Positions 8,940-18,342 of a DNA stretch of 64,000 nt are shown in pieces. How positions within the stretch are numbered: position 1 is the stretch's first letter; each line of letters opens with the position of its first letter. The position numbers were made by a program, and so were the translations under genes. The DNA comes from Marinifilum sp. D737 (GTDB lineage Bacteria > Bacteroidota > Bacteroidia > Bacteroidales > Marinifilaceae), in the NCBI RefSeq assembly GCF_026672275.1, contig NZ_JANQCD010000009.1:84548-148547 (forward strand), in the 5' to 3' direction. A model generated the notes under the pieces. That model did no database searches, was not told the origin of the DNA, and was given only the letters and a program-made list of their open reading frames with translations.

Positions 8940-9508
8940 TGAATAAAGCATTGGTCATTGGAACATCATTTGGAGGGCTGGAAGCTTTAAAAACAATTAT
9001 TCCTGCCTTGCCTGCCGATTTTAAACTCCCAATTCTTGTGGTACTGCATATTGGCGACAATAATAATGATTCGTTTGTTCAATATTTAAACGGCATAAGC
9101 AAACTCAGTATTAAAGAAGCCGAGGAAAAAGATGAAATCAAGAAGGGATATGTATATTTTGCCCCTCCCAATTACCATATGATGGTTGAGAATGATGAAA
9201 CGATATCATTTTCGGCCGATCTAAAAGTACACCACTCTCGTCCTTCAATCGACGTGCTTTTTGAATCAGCAGCCTGGACCTATAAAAACAGGTTGGTTGG
9301 TGTAATATTAACCGGGCTTAATCAAGATGGAGCCTATGGCCTTAAAATCATTAAAGATTACGGAGGAACTACCCTAGTTGAAAATCCTGAAAAAGCAGTT
9401 GCATCAATCATGCCCAAAGCGGCTCTAACAGAATCAGATGTTGATTTTGTTCTTGACTTGAATGAAATCAGTAACAAGCTTATTGAGTTATCGGTACAAG
9501 ACCAATAA
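8939..9508 (+). CDS. cheB: CheB-type methylesterase lacking a receiver domain
   Basis: 189 residues from the ATG that overlaps the cheR stop (TGATG). The whole protein is the CheB catalytic domain. Ser10 lies in GTSFGG, His37 in VVLHIGD and Asp130 in TGLNQDG, completing the Ser-His-Asp triad. The conserved APPNYH and HSRPSIDVLF blocks are present. The N-terminal receiver that normally holds the esterase off until phosphorylated is missing, so control must come from a partner or be absent. Receiver-less CheB proteins are known next to CheR in non-chemotaxis clusters. It is the last gene of the operon; a repeat region follows. Confidence 0.9.
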   Translation: MNKALVIGTSFGGLEALKTIIPALPADFKLPILVVLHIGDNNNDSFVQYLNGISKLSIKEAEEKDEIKKGYVYFAPPNYHMMVENDETISFSADLKVHHSRPSIDVLFESAAWTYKNRLVGVILTGLNQDGAYGLKIIKDYGGTTLVENPEKAVASIMPKAALTESDVDFVLDLNEISNKLIELSVQDQ

Positions 9509-9509
9509 G

Positions 9510-9890
9510 CTGAAAACTCATACTGCTTTCCACCAAAGTAAATGAATCCAAATACTTTATAAAAACTCATTCTACTGAAAAAGATAGACACTACTGAAAC
9601 ATTTTACCCTTCTCAACTGGAGTAGATTAATATATAAACATTATAAAACTTGTTTCGAAAAAAAACAATTGGTTCAACCAAAACATTTTATTTCTTTCCT
9701 TCCTAGTAGAGTGATATAAAAACTTTTTGAAAGGCAATTCTTTAAAGAACAATGGCCCTAACTAAAACATTCTACGCCATTCCACTCAAGTAGAACGATG
9801 TAAAATCATCATAAAAGCCATTTCGTATAAAAACAATCGCGTTACCGATTTATTTTCATTCTCTTTTACCTGGATAAATTCTTCAATTAA
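9510..9890. repeat. Degenerate 84-bp tandem repeat
   Basis: The gap between cheB and the CYTH gene is filled by imperfect units. The core aaaacattytac appears at 9597, 9681 and 9765, exactly 84 bp apart; a weaker unit starts near 9513 and a partial one near 9849. Each carries a similar CTnnAGTAGA stretch about 20 bases on and AAAACAAT-like tracts further along. On the minus strand the units read as related 28-codon repeats interrupted by stops. No gene is supported here. Confidence 0.7.
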
Positions 9891-9942
9891 GATCATTTTT
9901 TTACGATATTTCGGACATATTTTAAAAGCAAAATACAAAAAG

Positions 9943-10485
9943 ATGCCTGTAACTGTAGAAATTAAAGCTCACTGCAAAAATCAAGATAGAATTCGTGAAA
10001 TTTTAAAATCGAATAATGCCGACTTTAAAGGAGTTGATCATCAAATTGACACCTATTTTCATGCCAAATCGGGACGTTTAAAATTGCGTGAAGGAAAAAT
10101 TGAAAACAACCTGATTCACTATTTTCGTGAAGATACAAAAGATTCAAGAGAAAGTAAGGTGAACTTGTACCAAACCAAAACTGATTCTACTTTAAAAGAG
10201 ATACTTGAAAAAGCGATGGGAAGTAGATGTGTAGTAGATAAAAAAAGAGAAATCTATTTTATCGAGAATGTAAAATTTCATATTGATGATGTAAAAGGAC
10301 TTGGTAAATTTATAGAAATTGAAGCCATTGATATGGATGGAGATATACCGAAAGAAAAGCTACAGGAACAATGCAATTTCTATATCAAATTACTGGAAAT
10401 AAATGCCAAGGATTTAATTTCTCAATCGTATAGCGATTTATTGGAACAGAATAGTTTATTCAATCAGATTTTAATAGAGGAATAA
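9943..10485 (+). CDS. CYTH-domain protein (class IV adenylate cyclase-like)
   Basis: 180 residues, the usual size for a stand-alone CYTH protein. It begins with VEIKAHC, a variant of the ExExK signature in which the first Glu is Thr, as in the CyaB-like subgroup that starts with x-x-x-EIKA. Further tunnel residues fit the fold: DTYFHAKSGRLKLREG, then YFREDTKDSRESK with basic residues, and a late FIEIEA. CYTH enzymes bind triphosphorylated substrates with divalent metal (adenylate cyclase, thiamine triphosphatase or tripolyphosphatase). The exact substrate cannot be read from sequence. It stands alone on the plus strand after the 84-bp repeat region. Confidence 0.8.
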   Translation: MPVTVEIKAHCKNQDRIREILKSNNADFKGVDHQIDTYFHAKSGRLKLREGKIENNLIHYFREDTKDSRESKVNLYQTKTDSTLKEILEKAMGSRCVVDKKREIYFIENVKFHIDDVKGLGKFIEIEAIDMDGDIPKEKLQEQCNFYIKLLEINAKDLISQSYSDLLEQNSLFNQILIEE

Positions 10486-10548
10486 ATTTTTATTTACTAA
10501 AACTTGGTTATTTAGTAACTTTAGGGAAGACTCTAAAGAAATTAAAAA

Positions 10549-10992
10549 ATGCTTCAGTTCGAATTCGACATCAGAGATCACAAAATTAACAACAACGAAA
10601 CCAAAGCAAAACAGTTGGCATTGGCCATTGCTTTTTTGGTTTCGGCAGTTTTGCTGTATATTTTCAACCGGTATTTTAATTTTTTACCACATGGTAACTA
10701 TCTGATCTTTGTACTTGCTACTTTAGCGGTTTATTTTATTGGCTTGCTTCTGGGATGTAAAATTTTATATCCCAAAGAGTACCTTATTATCAATTCAAGA
10801 AAGTTAAAATACAAAACGGGTTGGAAATCGAAAGAAATAAAAGTTTACCTGAAAGACATCAATGAAATTAAGATAGAAAATCACAAAATGAGCTTAAAAC
10901 TTAAAAACAAAGAAGTTTTAATTCTTGATTTGACTCATTTTAATGATCATTCAATATCTGTTCTGAAAAACTATTTAAATATTACAGAATAA
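10549..10992 (+). CDS. Two-TM membrane protein with PH-like C-terminal domain
   Basis: 147 residues that I do not assign to a named family. Two adjacent hydrophobic helices (about 23-43 and 52-74) form a hairpin. The remaining half (75-147) is a soluble beta-rich stretch (EYLIINSRKLKYK, KEIKVYLKDINEIKI, MSLKLKNKEVLILDL) resembling the bacterial PH-like domain of small membrane proteins. It follows the CYTH gene after 63 bp and ends at a strong terminator, so the two may share a transcript. Function unknown. Confidence 0.6.
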   Translation: MLQFEFDIRDHKINNNETKAKQLALAIAFLVSAVLLYIFNRYFNFLPHGNYLIFVLATLAVYFIGLLLGCKILYPKEYLIINSRKLKYKTGWKSKEIKVYLKDINEIKIENHKMSLKLKNKEVLILDLTHFNDHSISVLKNYLNITE

Positions 10993-10996
10993 AAAA

Positions 10997-11024
10997 ACGG
11001 AAGCGATGGGCTTCCGTTTTTTTT
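10997..11024 (+). terminator. Rho-independent terminator
   Basis: Perfect 7-bp stem acggaag/cttccgt with a 7-nt loop, followed by eight T. Ends the small membrane protein gene; the converging tsaD gene lies just beyond. Confidence 0.92.
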
Positions 11025-11047
11025 ATATTATTTAATAATCTGCACAA

Positions 11048-12070
11048 TTATTTAATTGTCATTCTGGCAAATGGAGCCGTATCCTGCCCCACAAATTCTT
11101 TCTTTAAATATTTAAAGTAACCAGTTATCGCAATCATTGCTGCATTATCCAAAGAATACCCCAACTGAGGAACATAAACCTGCCAGTTAAATTTTTCAGC
11201 AGCTTCGTGTAGTGCATTTTGTAATCCTGAGTTCGCAGAAACCCCACCAGCAATGGCAACCTGCTTAATTCCGGTTTCGCGAGCAGCCCGTTTCACCTTA
11301 TTCATTAAAATATCAACAATTGTGTATTGTAAAGATGCACACAAATCATTCATATTTTCCTGTATAAAATTTGGGTTTTCTTTCACTTTATCGCGAATAA
11401 AGTATAGGAAAGAAGTTTTCAAACCACTAAAACTATAATTCAATCCCTGAATTTTTGGTCTACTAAATTCAAATGCATGTGGATTTCCTTGTTTCGCATT
11501 TCTATCAATAATCGGCCCTCCGGGATAAGGCAATCCCATCACCTTGGCACACTTATCAAAAGCTTCACCTGCGGCATCATCAATGGTTTCGCCAATTACT
11601 TCCATTTCCAAATGATCCTTTACAACAATTATTTGCGAATTACCCCCGGAAACCAGCAACGCCAAAAATGGAAACTCCGGATGATCGTAAGTATTCTTTA
11701 AATCATCGATAAAATGAGCCAAAATATGAGCTTGCAAGTGATTGACCTCAATCAAAGGAATGTTTTTTGCCATTGCAAACCCTTTTGCAAATGATGTACC
11801 TACCATTAAAGATCCCAACAAACCCGGACCTCTTGTAAAAGCTACAGCATCAATTTCATCGGCAGTAACCCCTGCTTTCTCCATGGCTTGATGCACAACA
11901 GGAATAATGTTCTGCTGATGAGCACGCGAAGCCAATTCAGGCACTACCCCACCATAATCCATATGTACGGTTTGGTTGGCAATAATATTGGAATAAATGA
12001 TTCCATCTTTTAATATCGATGCGGAAGTATCATCGCATGATGATTCAATTCCAAGAATAGTTATACTCAT
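11048..12070 (-). CDS. tsaD: tRNA N6-threonylcarbamoyladenosine synthase subunit TsaD
   Basis: 340 residues when begun at MSITILGIESSCDDTS, the usual N-terminus; the Met eight residues earlier adds nothing family-like. TsaD transfers the threonylcarbamoyl group to A37 of ANN-decoding tRNAs, with TsaB and TsaE. Visible family features are GIESSCDDTSAS at the start, the metal-binding HLQAHILAHF, the ATP-binding LLVSGGNSQIIVV, the FDKCAKVMGLPYPGG block, and GGVSANSGL near the C-terminus. Length is normal. It is divergent from tamB, a pairing common in Bacteroidota genomes. Confidence 0.96.
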   Translation of the reverse strand: MSITILGIESSCDDTSASILKDGIIYSNIIANQTVHMDYGGVVPELASRAHQQNIIPVVHQAMEKAGVTADEIDAVAFTRGPGLLGSLMVGTSFAKGFAMAKNIPLIEVNHLQAHILAHFIDDLKNTYDHPEFPFLALLVSGGNSQIIVVKDHLEMEVIGETIDDAAGEAFDKCAKVMGLPYPGGPIIDRNAKQGNPHAFEFSRPKIQGLNYSFSGLKTSFLYFIRDKVKENPNFIQENMNDLCASLQYTIVDILMNKVKRAARETGIKQVAIAGGVSANSGLQNALHEAAEKFNWQVYVPQLGYSLDNAAMIAITGYFKYLKKEFVGQDTAPFARMTIK

Positions 12071-12154
12071 CTTTTTATTTATTATGTCGGGCAATTAAAT
12101 TGATTTATCCTACCAATCGTTAAAAAAATCAAAAAAGCTCCCAATCACCCTTTA

Positions 12155-15100
12155 TTGTTGTTACTTTCTTCTTCTTTTTACCTAATTTTGTGCAACTCAC
12201 AAAACGGCAAAATTATTAAAAAATTTTTCAAAATATCAATTTGGACTGCAGCAGTTATCATTATGATTCCCTGCATCATGTATTTGCTTTTCCTAAGTAG
12301 TACAGTTCAAACTCACATAAGTAGGAAAATTGCCAATTATTTGTCGGAACAAACTAACACTCCAATTGGGATTGAAGGAGTAAATATTTCCCCCTTTAAA
12401 AGTATTACTTTAAAAGGCTTATATGTTGAGGATTACCGACAAGACACCTTGGTTTACATTGATAATCTAAAAGTCAATATTGATTCTTTTAATATCAGTA
12501 AAAAAGAATTTTACATTAATAAACTTACTCTTTCGAATACATTCTTCAACCTGTACGAAGATGAAGAACGTATTTTAAACATCGAGGTATTTCTTGATTC
12601 CTTGTCAAACAGCAACTCTTCAAGTCCTGTGGATACAACACAAAAATCATGGAACATTACTGTTGCAAATGTTGATATGGAAAATTCTAGTTTTGGATAC
12701 AAAACCGCAGACTACATTCCACAAGACTTTGGAATGAACTACGATGATATTTTTGTAACTGATTTAAATATTCAGGCCAGAAACATAAAGGTAGTGGGTG
12801 ATTCGGTTGGTTTTTACCTGCAGCATCTCAGCTGTAAAGAAAAATCAGGATTTGTATTAAAAGATTTTAAAGCCAACAATTGGTTTACCAGTAATCAATG
12901 GGGTTTGTCTGATGTGAACATTATTTCAAAACACAGTAAAGTAGTAGCAAAGCATCTTTATTTCAATTATGAACCCAACCAAGGCTATTGGGCAAAGTTC
13001 ACTAAAAAAATGCAACTCGATTTCCTGCTAAAATCATCAAGATTAAGCTTTTTGGATTTGGCTTATTTCAATGAAAAACTGCTGGGATTCAGAGAAACAG
13101 GTTATTTGTCGGGAAAAATTTATGGTACCATATACGATTTAAGAGGACGGGATATTGACATTGTATATGGCGATAACACTGCTTTGAAGGGAAGATTTTA
13201 TATGAATGGCTTGCCTTACCTTAGTGATGCATACCTTCAAGCCGATTTTAAAGAGTTAACCACAAGCATTTCAGATATCGAAAAAGTATATATTCCCGGT
13301 TACTCCAAAGAACATTTTAAACTACCTGAATATTTTAACAATCTTGGATTGATTCAATACAAAGGGAAATTTAATGGTTTTATCAATGATTTTGTTTTCT
13401 ATGGTAAGTTCAAAACTGAATTGGGAGATTTGAAAACCGATATCCTGTTTAAACCAAATCAGGGAAATAACAAACTCGATTTTAATGGTGATCTAAGAAC
13501 AAATAATTTTAATCTTGGTGGTTTAATTGAACAAGAAAAGGTTGGTGAGATCTCATTAAATGTTTCGGTTAGTGGTTACACATCTCCTGAAACCACCCAA
13601 GGAATCATGAAAGGAAACATTAGTGAAGTTGACTTTTACGATTACAAATACAAAAATTTAACACTTAACGGGTTCTTCTCAGAATCCCAATTTGATGGTA
13701 AAGTCTCTATTGAAGACCCTAACATAGGTTTTGATTTTGCTGGTAAGGTGGATTTCTCACAAGAGGTTCCAACAATGAACTTTAGTTCACACCTAAATCA
13801 TGCAAAATTATTTCCTCTGCATTTAAACACTACCGATCAGAAGGCAGAACTTAGCTTGTCTGTTAATGCCAACTTTACTGGTAGTAGTTTTGATAATGCC
13901 AATGGTGTAATAGAGATTAACAAAACCAATTATAAAAATAGCTTAGGCGAATTTCTTTTGAATAAATTTACCATTAACTCTTTTACATCTCCTGAGTTCA
14001 AAAAAATGATTTTAAATTCTGATGTTTCAGATGTAAAAGTCGAAGGTAATTATGAAGTTAGCAAATTGATATCCTCCATTGCAAACCTAGCCTTTTACTA
14101 TTTGCCTGCATATGCACCAAACAAAGAATACGCAAAAATAGATAGTACCAATAATTTTAAATTTCAATTAAAGCTCAAGGATACTGAACCGATTACTTCG
14201 GTGTTGTTCCCGGATTTTAGCATTGCTCCAGAAACCAGTTTAGAAGGTGAAATAATTGCTGTTGATCGTAAATTAAACCTGCATTTTGAAACTCCAAAGC
14301 TTGTTGTAGAAGGAAAATCTTTGGATGAATTAAAGATTGATTTAAATACAGATAGGGAAAAACTTACCCTAAAAGGAAGAACCAACAAGTTTAAGTTCTC
14401 TGATAATTTTGGTTTGTATAACCTTTCACAAAAACTAATTGCTGAAAAAAACAAAATCAAACTCGATGTACTATGGAACAATTGGGATAAAATTACTTAT
14501 AGTGGATTTTTATCAGCTGAAGGTGAAGTAGAGAAATCAAAAACATCAGAAAATGTGAAGTGGGACATTAACCTGTTGCCAAGTACTATTATTATGGCCG
14601 ACAGCATTTGGTCCATTCCCGAATCGCGTATTGTAATTGATAGTACCAGTTATGAAATAGATAATTTTAAAATTGCTCGCGAAAATCAATTCTTTGGTCT
14701 GGATGGTAAGATTTCAAACAATCCAAATGACAGTATAAACTTTAGAATTCAAAACATCAGCCTGAAGAATTTAAACGATTTAACGCGTGAACAAAATATA
14801 GGTATCAATGGTACTGTAAAAGGGTATGTTCAGATTTCGGACTTCTATGGCGATAGATTATCCAACTCAAACGTAATGATTGAAGATTTAATCCTTAATC
14901 AGGATACCCTGGGTAATTTATTTCTTATTAGTGATTGGGACAAATATCAAAAAAAATTAAGCTTTTCGTCGTTTACAGATTTCTCATCGCGTAAAGAGCT
15001 AGAGGTAACGGGAGATTATTTCCCAGATTCTGATTCTTTATATATGGATATTAATATCGATAAAATGCGAATGGAATTATTAAACCCTTATCTGCAAGAA

Positions 15101-16675
15101 AATATATCTGATATCAAAGGTAATACTTCGGGAAGTATTCATATCGAAGGTCATACAGATGATTTAAAATCAGTTGGTAAATTAAAATTCGAACAAGCAG
15201 AATTTACTGTAAATACACTTAAAACAACATATTACTGTAATGATAGCATTAGCATCATGCCCGGCGAACTCCGATTCGACAATTTTACCATAAAGGATCA
15301 AAATGACCAGTCCGCAATGCTGTTTGGTGCAATCACACATGAACAATTCAATGATTTGCAACTAGATCTTTCAGTAAACACCTTAAACTTCAACGTTCTT
15401 GACACAAAGGAATCCGACAATGAAATGTTCTATGGAGAAGCATACGTAACAGGTATAACTCATCTGTTTGGACCAGTTAATGATCTGGAAATAGAAATTA
15501 GAGCAAAAACGGATAAAAACACAAGAGTATATGTTCCCATTAATAATAGTGGTGACATTCAGGAAAGTAATTTCATTACATTCGTTAATACAAATAGAGC
15601 TGGTCAGAGCGAAGAAGAAGAGGAATACAAAATTGATTTATCAGGAATTCGCATGAATTGCGACCTTGAAATTACTCCTGAAACTGATATTCAAATTATT
15701 TTTGACTCGCAAATTGGTGATGTTCTAAAAGCAAAAGGAAGTGGAAATCTAAAACTAGAAATTGATACCAAAGGAGAATTTAAGATATTTGGTGATTACA
15801 CAATCCAAAAAGGTAGTTACCTTTTTACTTTGCAGAATGTAATCAATAAAAAATTCGACCTTTCAAATGGTGGAAATATAAAATGGGCTGGTGATCCTTA
15901 TAATGCAACAGTAAATATTGATGCAGTATACAATGTTAAAACAACCTTATACGATTTGTTGTTGAATACGCCATACATTGATATCAACAGAAAGATTCCG
16001 GTTCAATGTAATATGAACCTAAGCCAAAACCTTGAGAATCCAATCATCAAGTTTAATATCGAATTTCCTACATTAGATCAGCAAACGCAAAGTATTCTGG
16101 AAGGTTTATTTTCTACAGAAGATGAAACCAATAAGCAAATTCTATCCCTTTTGGTTTTAAATAGATTTTACACACCTGAGTACCTTCGATCTACTGATCC
16201 TGATTTCGAAAACAAAAACTCGAGTTATGCAGTTGGTGTAACTACCAGCGAGTTATTATCCAATCAACTTTCCAATTGGTTAAGCCAAATTAGCAACGAT
16301 TTTGATATTGGGGTTAGTTATCGCCCAGGCGATAATCTTACCAGCGACGAAATTCAAGTCGCTCTATCAACTCAGGTCTTCGATGATAAAGTAACCATCA
16401 ACGGTAATGTTGGTACCAGTAACAGCCAGGAAAGAGCCAATGATATTGTTGGGGATGTGGATGTGAATATTAAACTGGATAAAAAGGGTAAATTACAACT
16501 AAAAGCTTTTACTCGCTCCAATGAATATTTGGTCTACGAGGAATCAAGAAACACACAGGGAATAGGTATTTTTTACAAAGAGGATTTTAATACTTTCTCT
16601 GGCCTATTCAAAAAATACATGAGCTTTTTACGAGGCAATAAAAACAAGGACAATAAAAAGGATAAAGCAGAATAG
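12155..16675 (+). CDS. tamB: TamB-like translocation/assembly protein (DUF490)
   Basis: About 1,490-1,506 residues. An N-terminal basic stretch and a single signal-anchor helix (SIWTAAVIIMIPCIMYLLFL) lead into a very long, low-complexity beta-helical region typical of AsmA/TamB proteins. The last roughly 400 residues are the conserved TamB C-terminal domain (for example FKIFGDYTIQKGSYLFTLQ and FNIEFPTLDQQTQSIL). TamB-type proteins span the periplasm and serve outer-membrane protein insertion or lipid transport. The start is uncertain. The coordinate given is a TTG, but a perfect -7 box (TAATTTTG) lies inside at 12183-12190. If used, translation must begin later, and the first in-frame Met falls within the anchor helix. 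An ATT at 12212, just before KKFFK, fits best. Confidence 0.9.
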   Translation: MLLLSSSFYLILCNSQNGKIIKKFFKISIWTAAVIIMIPCIMYLLFLSSTVQTHISRKIANYLSEQTNTPIGIEGVNISPFKSITLKGLYVEDYRQDTLVYIDNLKVNIDSFNISKKEFYINKLTLSNTFFNLYEDEERILNIEVFLDSLSNSNSSSPVDTTQKSWNITVANVDMENSSFGYKTADYIPQDFGMNYDDIFVTDLNIQARNIKVVGDSVGFYLQHLSCKEKSGFVLKDFKANNWFTSNQWGLSDVNIISKHSKVVAKHLYFNYEPNQGYWAKFTKKMQLDFLLKSSRLSFLDLAYFNEKLLGFRETGYLSGKIYGTIYDLRGRDIDIVYGDNTALKGRFYMNGLPYLSDAYLQADFKELTTSISDIEKVYIPGYSKEHFKLPEYFNNLGLIQYKGKFNGFINDFVFYGKFKTELGDLKTDILFKPNQGNNKLDFNGDLRTNNFNLGGLIEQEKVGEISLNVSVSGYTSPETTQGIMKGNISEVDFYDYKYKNLTLNGFFSESQFDGKVSIEDPNIGFDFAGKVDFSQEVPTMNFSSHLNHAKLFPLHLNTTDQKAELSLSVNANFTGSSFDNANGVIEINKTNYKNSLGEFLLNKFTINSFTSPEFKKMILNSDVSDVKVEGNYEVSKLISSIANLAFYYLPAYAPNKEYAKIDSTNNFKFQLKLKDTEPITSVLFPDFSIAPETSLEGEIIAVDRKLNLHFETPKLVVEGKSLDELKIDLNTDREKLTLKGRTNKFKFSDNFGLYNLSQKLIAEKNKIKLDVLWNNWDKITYSGFLSAEGEVEKSKTSENVKWDINLLPSTIIMADSIWSIPESRIVIDSTSYEIDNFKIARENQFFGLDGKISNNPNDSINFRIQNISLKNLNDLTREQNIGINGTVKGYVQISDFYGDRLSNSNVMIEDLILNQDTLGNLFLISDWDKYQKKLSFSSFTDFSSRKELEVTGDYFPDSDSLYMDINIDKMRMELLNPYLQENISDIKGNTSGSIHIEGHTDDLKSVGKLKFEQAEFTVNTLKTTYYCNDSISIMPGELRFDNFTIKDQNDQSAMLFGAITHEQFNDLQLDLSVNTLNFNVLDTKESDNEMFYGEAYVTGITHLFGPVNDLEIEIRAKTDKNTRVYVPINNSGDIQESNFITFVNTNRAGQSEEEEEYKIDLSGIRMNCDLEITPETDIQIIFDSQIGDVLKAKGSGNLKLEIDTKGEFKIFGDYTIQKGSYLFTLQNVINKKFDLSNGGNIKWAGDPYNATVNIDAVYNVKTTLYDLLLNTPYIDINRKIPVQCNMNLSQNLENPIIKFNIEFPTLDQQTQSILEGLFSTEDETNKQILSLLVLNRFYTPEYLRSTDPDFENKNSSYAVGVTTSELLSNQLSNWLSQISNDFDIGVSYRPGDNLTSDEIQVALSTQVFDDKVTINGNVGTSNSQERANDIVGDVDVNIKLDKKGKLQLKAFTRSNEYLVYEESRNTQGIGIFYKEDFNTFSGLFKKYMSFLRGNKNKDNKKDKAE
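12183..12190 (+). promoter_or_regulatory. Candidate -7 promoter box for tamB
   Basis: TAATTTTG is an exact match to the Bacteroidota sigma-A -7 consensus TAnnTTTG. It lies 22 bp before the ATT at 12212. A TTG stands about 22 bp upstream as a possible -33 element. Confidence 0.45.
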
Positions 16676-16826
16676 AACTGCTTTATATTCGCTACCTCAA
16701 TGTTCTGCAGCATTAATAATTCTCGATTTTTTTCTTTAATTGCTAACTGATTTTGAAAAACAAATATTAGTATATTAGCAGTTTAAGTATCTAAAAAATT
16801 TAAATCACCTAAAATAATCAATTATT

Positions 16827-18215
16827 ATGTTTGCATTAATGGTTGTGGTATTTGTTCTTGGCTATACAGCAATAGCCCTTGAACATCCACTAAAAATTGA
16901 CAAAGCAGCATCAGCACTTTTAATCGGTGTGCTGACCTGGACTATTTACGTATTTGGCGGAGTTGATATCCTTTCATCGGGAGTGAGTAGAGCCTGGAAT
17001 GAATACGTAGCGCATAATCCTGGAATGGATAATGCCCATGGTATGCTGGACTTCATTACCCATCATGAAGTACTTCATCACCTGTCTGAAATTTCTACAA
17101 TTCTATTCTTCCTTTTGGGAGCTATGACTATTGTTGAAATTGTAGACCAACACCAAGGGTTTAAAATCATTACCGACAAGATTAAAACTACTAACAAAGT
17201 AAAATTACTTTGGGTATTAAGTGTTTTAACTTTCTTCATGTCTGCTGCTCTTGATAACTTAACTACTACAATTGTTATTGTAGCATTGATCCGTAAATTA
17301 ATTGACGACCAAAAAGATCGTTGGTTCTTTGCATCGATGGTTGTATTGGCTGCAAATGCCGGTGGTGCCTGGTCTCCAATTGGTGACGTAACTACCATTA
17401 TGCTTTGGATTGGTGGTCAGGTTACAACAATCAATATCATCACTCGAGTTATCGTTCCAAGTTTATTTACAATGATTGTTCCATTGATCATCGTAAGTAC
17501 TTACCTAAAAGGACACATTACACGCCCTGCTCTAACCGAAGGTGAGGACAAGGAATATACAACCCACAAAGAAAGAGTATTCATCCTTTGTTTGGGTGTA
17601 GCTTCTCTACTATTTGTTCCTGTATTTAAAACTACAACACACTTGCCTCCATACTTGGGTATGTTATTCGGACTTGGTGTTATGTGGGTTGTTACTGAAA
17701 TTATGCACCGTAACAAAGATCACGAATTTAAGAGTCGTTTGAATGTAACTGGTGTATTGAAAAAAGTTGACGTTCCTACAGTACTATTTTTCTTAGGTAT
17801 TCTTTCTGCTGTAGCAAGTATGCAATCTGCAGGTCATCTAGATATTTTAGCATCATGGTTGGATAAGAATGTTCATGATATTTATATCATTAACTTGATT
17901 ATTGGTGTACTTTCATCAATTGTTGATAATGTACCATTGGTTGCTGCTGCAATGGGTATGTATCCTATCGAAGGTGCTGAAGCTGTTGGTTATGCTGCAA
18001 ACTTTGTTCAAGATGGTTTGTTCTGGGAATTCCTTGCATATTGTGCTGGTACAGGTGGATCTATGTTGATCATTGGTTCTGCTGCCGGTGTTGCTGCAAT
18101 GGGTATGGAAAAAATCGATTTCATTTGGTACTTAAAAAAGATTACTCTTCTTGCATTCATCGGGTATTTAGCCGGTGCCGGAGTATACTATTTACAAGCA
18201 ATCCTATTGCATTAG
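16827..18215 (+). CDS. nhaD: NhaD-family Na+/H+ antiporter
   Basis: 462 residues, about a dozen transmembrane helices, of the ion transporter superfamily. Family blocks are visible: SAALDNLTTTIVIVALIRKL with the intramembrane Asp, NAGGAWSPIGDVTTIMLWI, SSIVDNVPLVAAAMGMY with a second Asp in a re-entrant region, and GTGGSMLIIGSAAGVAAMGM. NhaD exchanges cytoplasmic Na+ (or Li+) for protons and is typical of marine and haloalkaliphilic bacteria. It is monocistronic: a 150-bp upstream gap and a strong terminator at 18276-18312 isolate it. Confidence 0.95.
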   Translation: MFALMVVVFVLGYTAIALEHPLKIDKAASALLIGVLTWTIYVFGGVDILSSGVSRAWNEYVAHNPGMDNAHGMLDFITHHEVLHHLSEISTILFFLLGAMTIVEIVDQHQGFKIITDKIKTTNKVKLLWVLSVLTFFMSAALDNLTTTIVIVALIRKLIDDQKDRWFFASMVVLAANAGGAWSPIGDVTTIMLWIGGQVTTINIITRVIVPSLFTMIVPLIIVSTYLKGHITRPALTEGEDKEYTTHKERVFILCLGVASLLFVPVFKTTTHLPPYLGMLFGLGVMWVVTEIMHRNKDHEFKSRLNVTGVLKKVDVPTVLFFLGILSAVASMQSAGHLDILASWLDKNVHDIYIINLIIGVLSSIVDNVPLVAAAMGMYPIEGAEAVGYAANFVQDGLFWEFLAYCAGTGGSMLIIGSAAGVAAMGMEKIDFIWYLKKITLLAFIGYLAGAGVYYLQAILLH

Positions 18216-18275
18216 AATAAAGATTCATTTTCCCTTAATTTCTATAGGGGAATAAAATCAATAATATTAATTTAG

Positions 18276-18312
18276 CGAGATATAATATTCCGTATTATAT
18301 CTCGTTTTTTTA
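18276..18312 (+). terminator. Rho-independent terminator after nhaD
   Basis: Perfect 12-bp stem (cgagatataata/tattatatctcg) with a TTCCG loop, followed by seven T. It insulates nhaD from the exbB operon that starts 31 bp further on. Confidence 0.93.
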
Positions 18313-18342
18313 TGTATTAGATCAAACTAGAAAAAATTGTAT

